Under the pieces are notes generated by a model that was given only the letters and a program-made list of their open reading frames with translations, was not told where the DNA came from and made no database searches. This document shows, one piece after another, positions 6,395-7,404 of a stretch of DNA of 7,404 nt. Source of the DNA: Methanomassiliicoccales archaeon (GTDB taxonomy: Archaea > Thermoplasmatota > Thermoplasmata > Methanomassiliicoccales > JACIVX01); contig JAJRAH010000106.1 in the NCBI GenBank assembly GCA_028679985.1, positions 1 through 7,404 on the forward strand. The letters are read 5' to 3'. How positions within the stretch are numbered: position 1 is the stretch's first letter; every line of letters begins with the position of its first letter. Both the position numbers and the translations under genes were made by a program.

Positions 6395-6400
6395 AGGTGA
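6395..6400 (+). promoter_or_regulatory. Shine-Dalgarno site of L15e
   Basis: AGGTGA ends four bases before the ATG at 6405 and directly follows the 3' arm of leader hairpin 3. It supports the upstream ATG as the true start, and so the N-terminal extension of L15e. Confidence 0.75.
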
Positions 6401-6404
6401 TACA

Positions 6405-7058
6405 ATGGCAAAGGAAAAGGCTGAAATGCCTGCAACTACCGATGAAACGGAAGAAAAACCGACGATTCCCGGAAAGGGGATTTATCATTATATCGCAGAG
6501 GCCTGGAACAAGCCGGATAAGTCTTATGTGAAAACCCTCCAGTTCGAGCGACTCATTCAATGGCGCCGAGAGGAGAACTATATCCGCGTCGACCATCCTA
6601 CGAGATTGGACCGGGCCAGGAAGCTTGGCTACAAGGCGAAGCAAGGCTACGTCGTCGTGAGAGGAAGGGTTAGAAAAGGCTCGATGAACAAGGCCAGGAT
6701 TCGAAAAGGCAGAAGAGCCAAGCGCAAAGGAATAAACAAGATGACCGTCAAGAAGAACATGCAGAGGATCGCAGAGGAGCGCGCCTCGAAGAAGTACCCG
6801 AACCTCGAAGTCCTGAACTCCTACTGGGTAGGGGGGGACGGGAGGCACGAGTGGTACGAGGTCATCCTGGTCGATTCGCACCACCCCGTGATCATGAGCG
6901 ATCCGAAGATCAACTGGATCTGCAACGCCGAGCACAAGGGACGGGCGTATCGCGGACTGACATCGGCAGGTCACAAGGGCAGGGGCCTGAGACACAAGGG
7001 CAAGGGCGCTGAGAAGGTCAGACCTTCCCTCGGAGCTCATGACAGGCAGGGGACCTGA
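6405..7058 (+). CDS. rpl15e: Large-subunit ribosomal protein L15e
   Basis: This 217-residue rRNA-binding protein belongs to the archaeal and eukaryotic large subunit and is absent from bacteria. The family core is clear from residue 25 on: GIYHYIAEAW (25-34), SYVKTLQFERLIQWRRE (40-56), PTRLDRARKLGYKAKQGYVVVR (65-86), the basic stretch KGRRAKRKGINK (101-112), YPNLEVLNSYWVG (131-143), WYEVILVDSHHP (150-161), NWIC (170-173), and the C-terminal RGLTSAGHKGRGLRHKGKG (183-201) ending near EKVRPS. Usual archaeal L15e proteins begin at about the YxYIxEAW segment. This one has about 24 extra N-terminal residues rich in Lys, Glu and Thr, supported by a strong Shine-Dalgarno site before ATG 6405; no ATG or GTG lies near residue 25. 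The reading frame crosses a run of seven G at 6831-6837 without disruption. The gene has its own promoter and structured leader and ends two bases from the convergent ThiI-like gene. Confidence 0.97.
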   Translation: MAKEKAEMPATTDETEEKPTIPGKGIYHYIAEAWNKPDKSYVKTLQFERLIQWRREENYIRVDHPTRLDRARKLGYKAKQGYVVVRGRVRKGSMNKARIRKGRRAKRKGINKMTVKKNMQRIAEERASKKYPNLEVLNSYWVGGDGRHEWYEVILVDSHHPVIMSDPKINWICNAEHKGRAYRGLTSAGHKGRGLRHKGKGAEKVRPSLGAHDRQGT

Positions 7059-7060
7059 TC

Positions 7061-7404
7061 TCAGCCTCTGATCGCTTCAAACCTCTTCGCTACATCTTCT
7101 TGGCTCATCCCGACCAGAGGGTAGAACGCTGGAACGGGGAGCTTCGTTTCTCTTATCTGCTCAAAATCTTCGAGAGCGAAGCCGAAAGCAACTGCAAGGG
7201 CCCGGTGACTAGCGATCAGTTCCTCGAGCGGAGCAGGTCCCACGACCCTCAAAGCCGGATCCCACTCCCTCAGGACTGATGAGACGGAGTCATTCCCGGA
7301 AACGATCACGGTCCTGCAACCTCTCTTCATCATCAGCCATGCAGCGACCGCGTCCCTGTCTTTCTCGACGACTGCAAGTATCTTCCCTTGACTCCCAAGC
7401 GGCA
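7061..7404 (-). CDS. ThiI-like protein C-terminal region with degenerate PP-loop (N-terminus outside window)
   Basis: The minus strand is open from the window edge to TGA at 7061-7063, giving the last 113 residues. The visible N-terminal part, PLGSQGKILAVV then VAAWLMMKRGCR, closely matches the segments flanking the ATP-binding PP-loop of ThiI (tRNA 4-thiouridine synthetase). Where ThiI has SGGxDSP, this protein has EKDRDA, one residue shorter and without the Ser-Gly-Gly or Asp-Ser residues. The rest aligns loosely with the ThiI tail: RALAVAFGFALEDFEQIRET resembles the Gly-Glu-Ser-Leu-Gln region, and LPVPAFYPLVGMSQEDVAKRFEAI resembles the PL-I-G-M-DKxEI helix. It stops just after that helix and is shorter than full ThiI. 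AMP-forming sulfur transfer is therefore unlikely. A THUMP domain may lie upstream but cannot be seen. An ATG at 7333 is open, but the homology continues upstream of it. The unbroken frame argues against a simple pseudogene. Confidence 0.75.
   Translation of the reverse strand, partial: PLGSQGKILAVVEKDRDAVAAWLMMKRGCRTVIVSGNDSVSSVLREWDPALRVVGPAPLEELIASHRALAVAFGFALEDFEQIRETKLPVPAFYPLVGMSQEDVAKRFEAIRG

Overview
The window is ordinary-looking archaeal chromosome, probably euryarchaeal; a Thermoplasmatota-like lineage is my guess and is not proven. The evidence is a eukaryote/archaea-type ribosomal protein L15e, an archaeal family-B DNA polymerase with a uracil-sensing N-terminal pocket, an archaeal YchF-like GTPase with a TGS domain, and TATA-box promoters. 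Some of these promoters lie 25-35 nt from the start codon, as expected for leaderless mRNAs, while other genes carry GGTGA Shine-Dalgarno sites. There are seven protein genes, the first and last cut by the window edges. I see no tRNA, rRNA, CRISPR array, insertion sequence or phage gene.

Left part (1-1582): a partial DUF1611/DgcN-like P-loop gene on the minus strand diverges from a DUF169 gene on the plus strand. They share a 140-nt promoter region. Both families are poorly characterised; the first has members linked to N-acylated D-amino acid metabolism. Middle-left (1583-2527): a 168-nt convergent gap with nothing convincing in it, then a minus-strand PrsW-type intramembrane protease gene that appears leaderless.

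Centre (2528-6262): a divergent promoter region, then a probable two-gene operon. It holds a translation-associated YchF-like GTPase and, overlapping it by four bases (GTGA), a complete intein-free family-B DNA polymerase. The operon pairs a ribosome-associated GTPase with a replication/repair polymerase.

Right part (6263-7404): L15e has its own strong TATA box and a leader of about 80 nt with three consecutive hairpins, the last one touching the Shine-Dalgarno site. Its protein has an unusual N-terminal extension of about 24 residues. Two bases after its stop, a convergent minus-strand gene begins at its own stop codon. This is the C-terminal part of a ThiI-like protein whose ATP-binding PP-loop has been lost.

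No wholly new multi-gene system is evident. The items most worth a second look are the PP-loop-less ThiI homologue, the structured L15e leader, and the polymerase C-terminal tail with two candidate PCNA-binding motifs.
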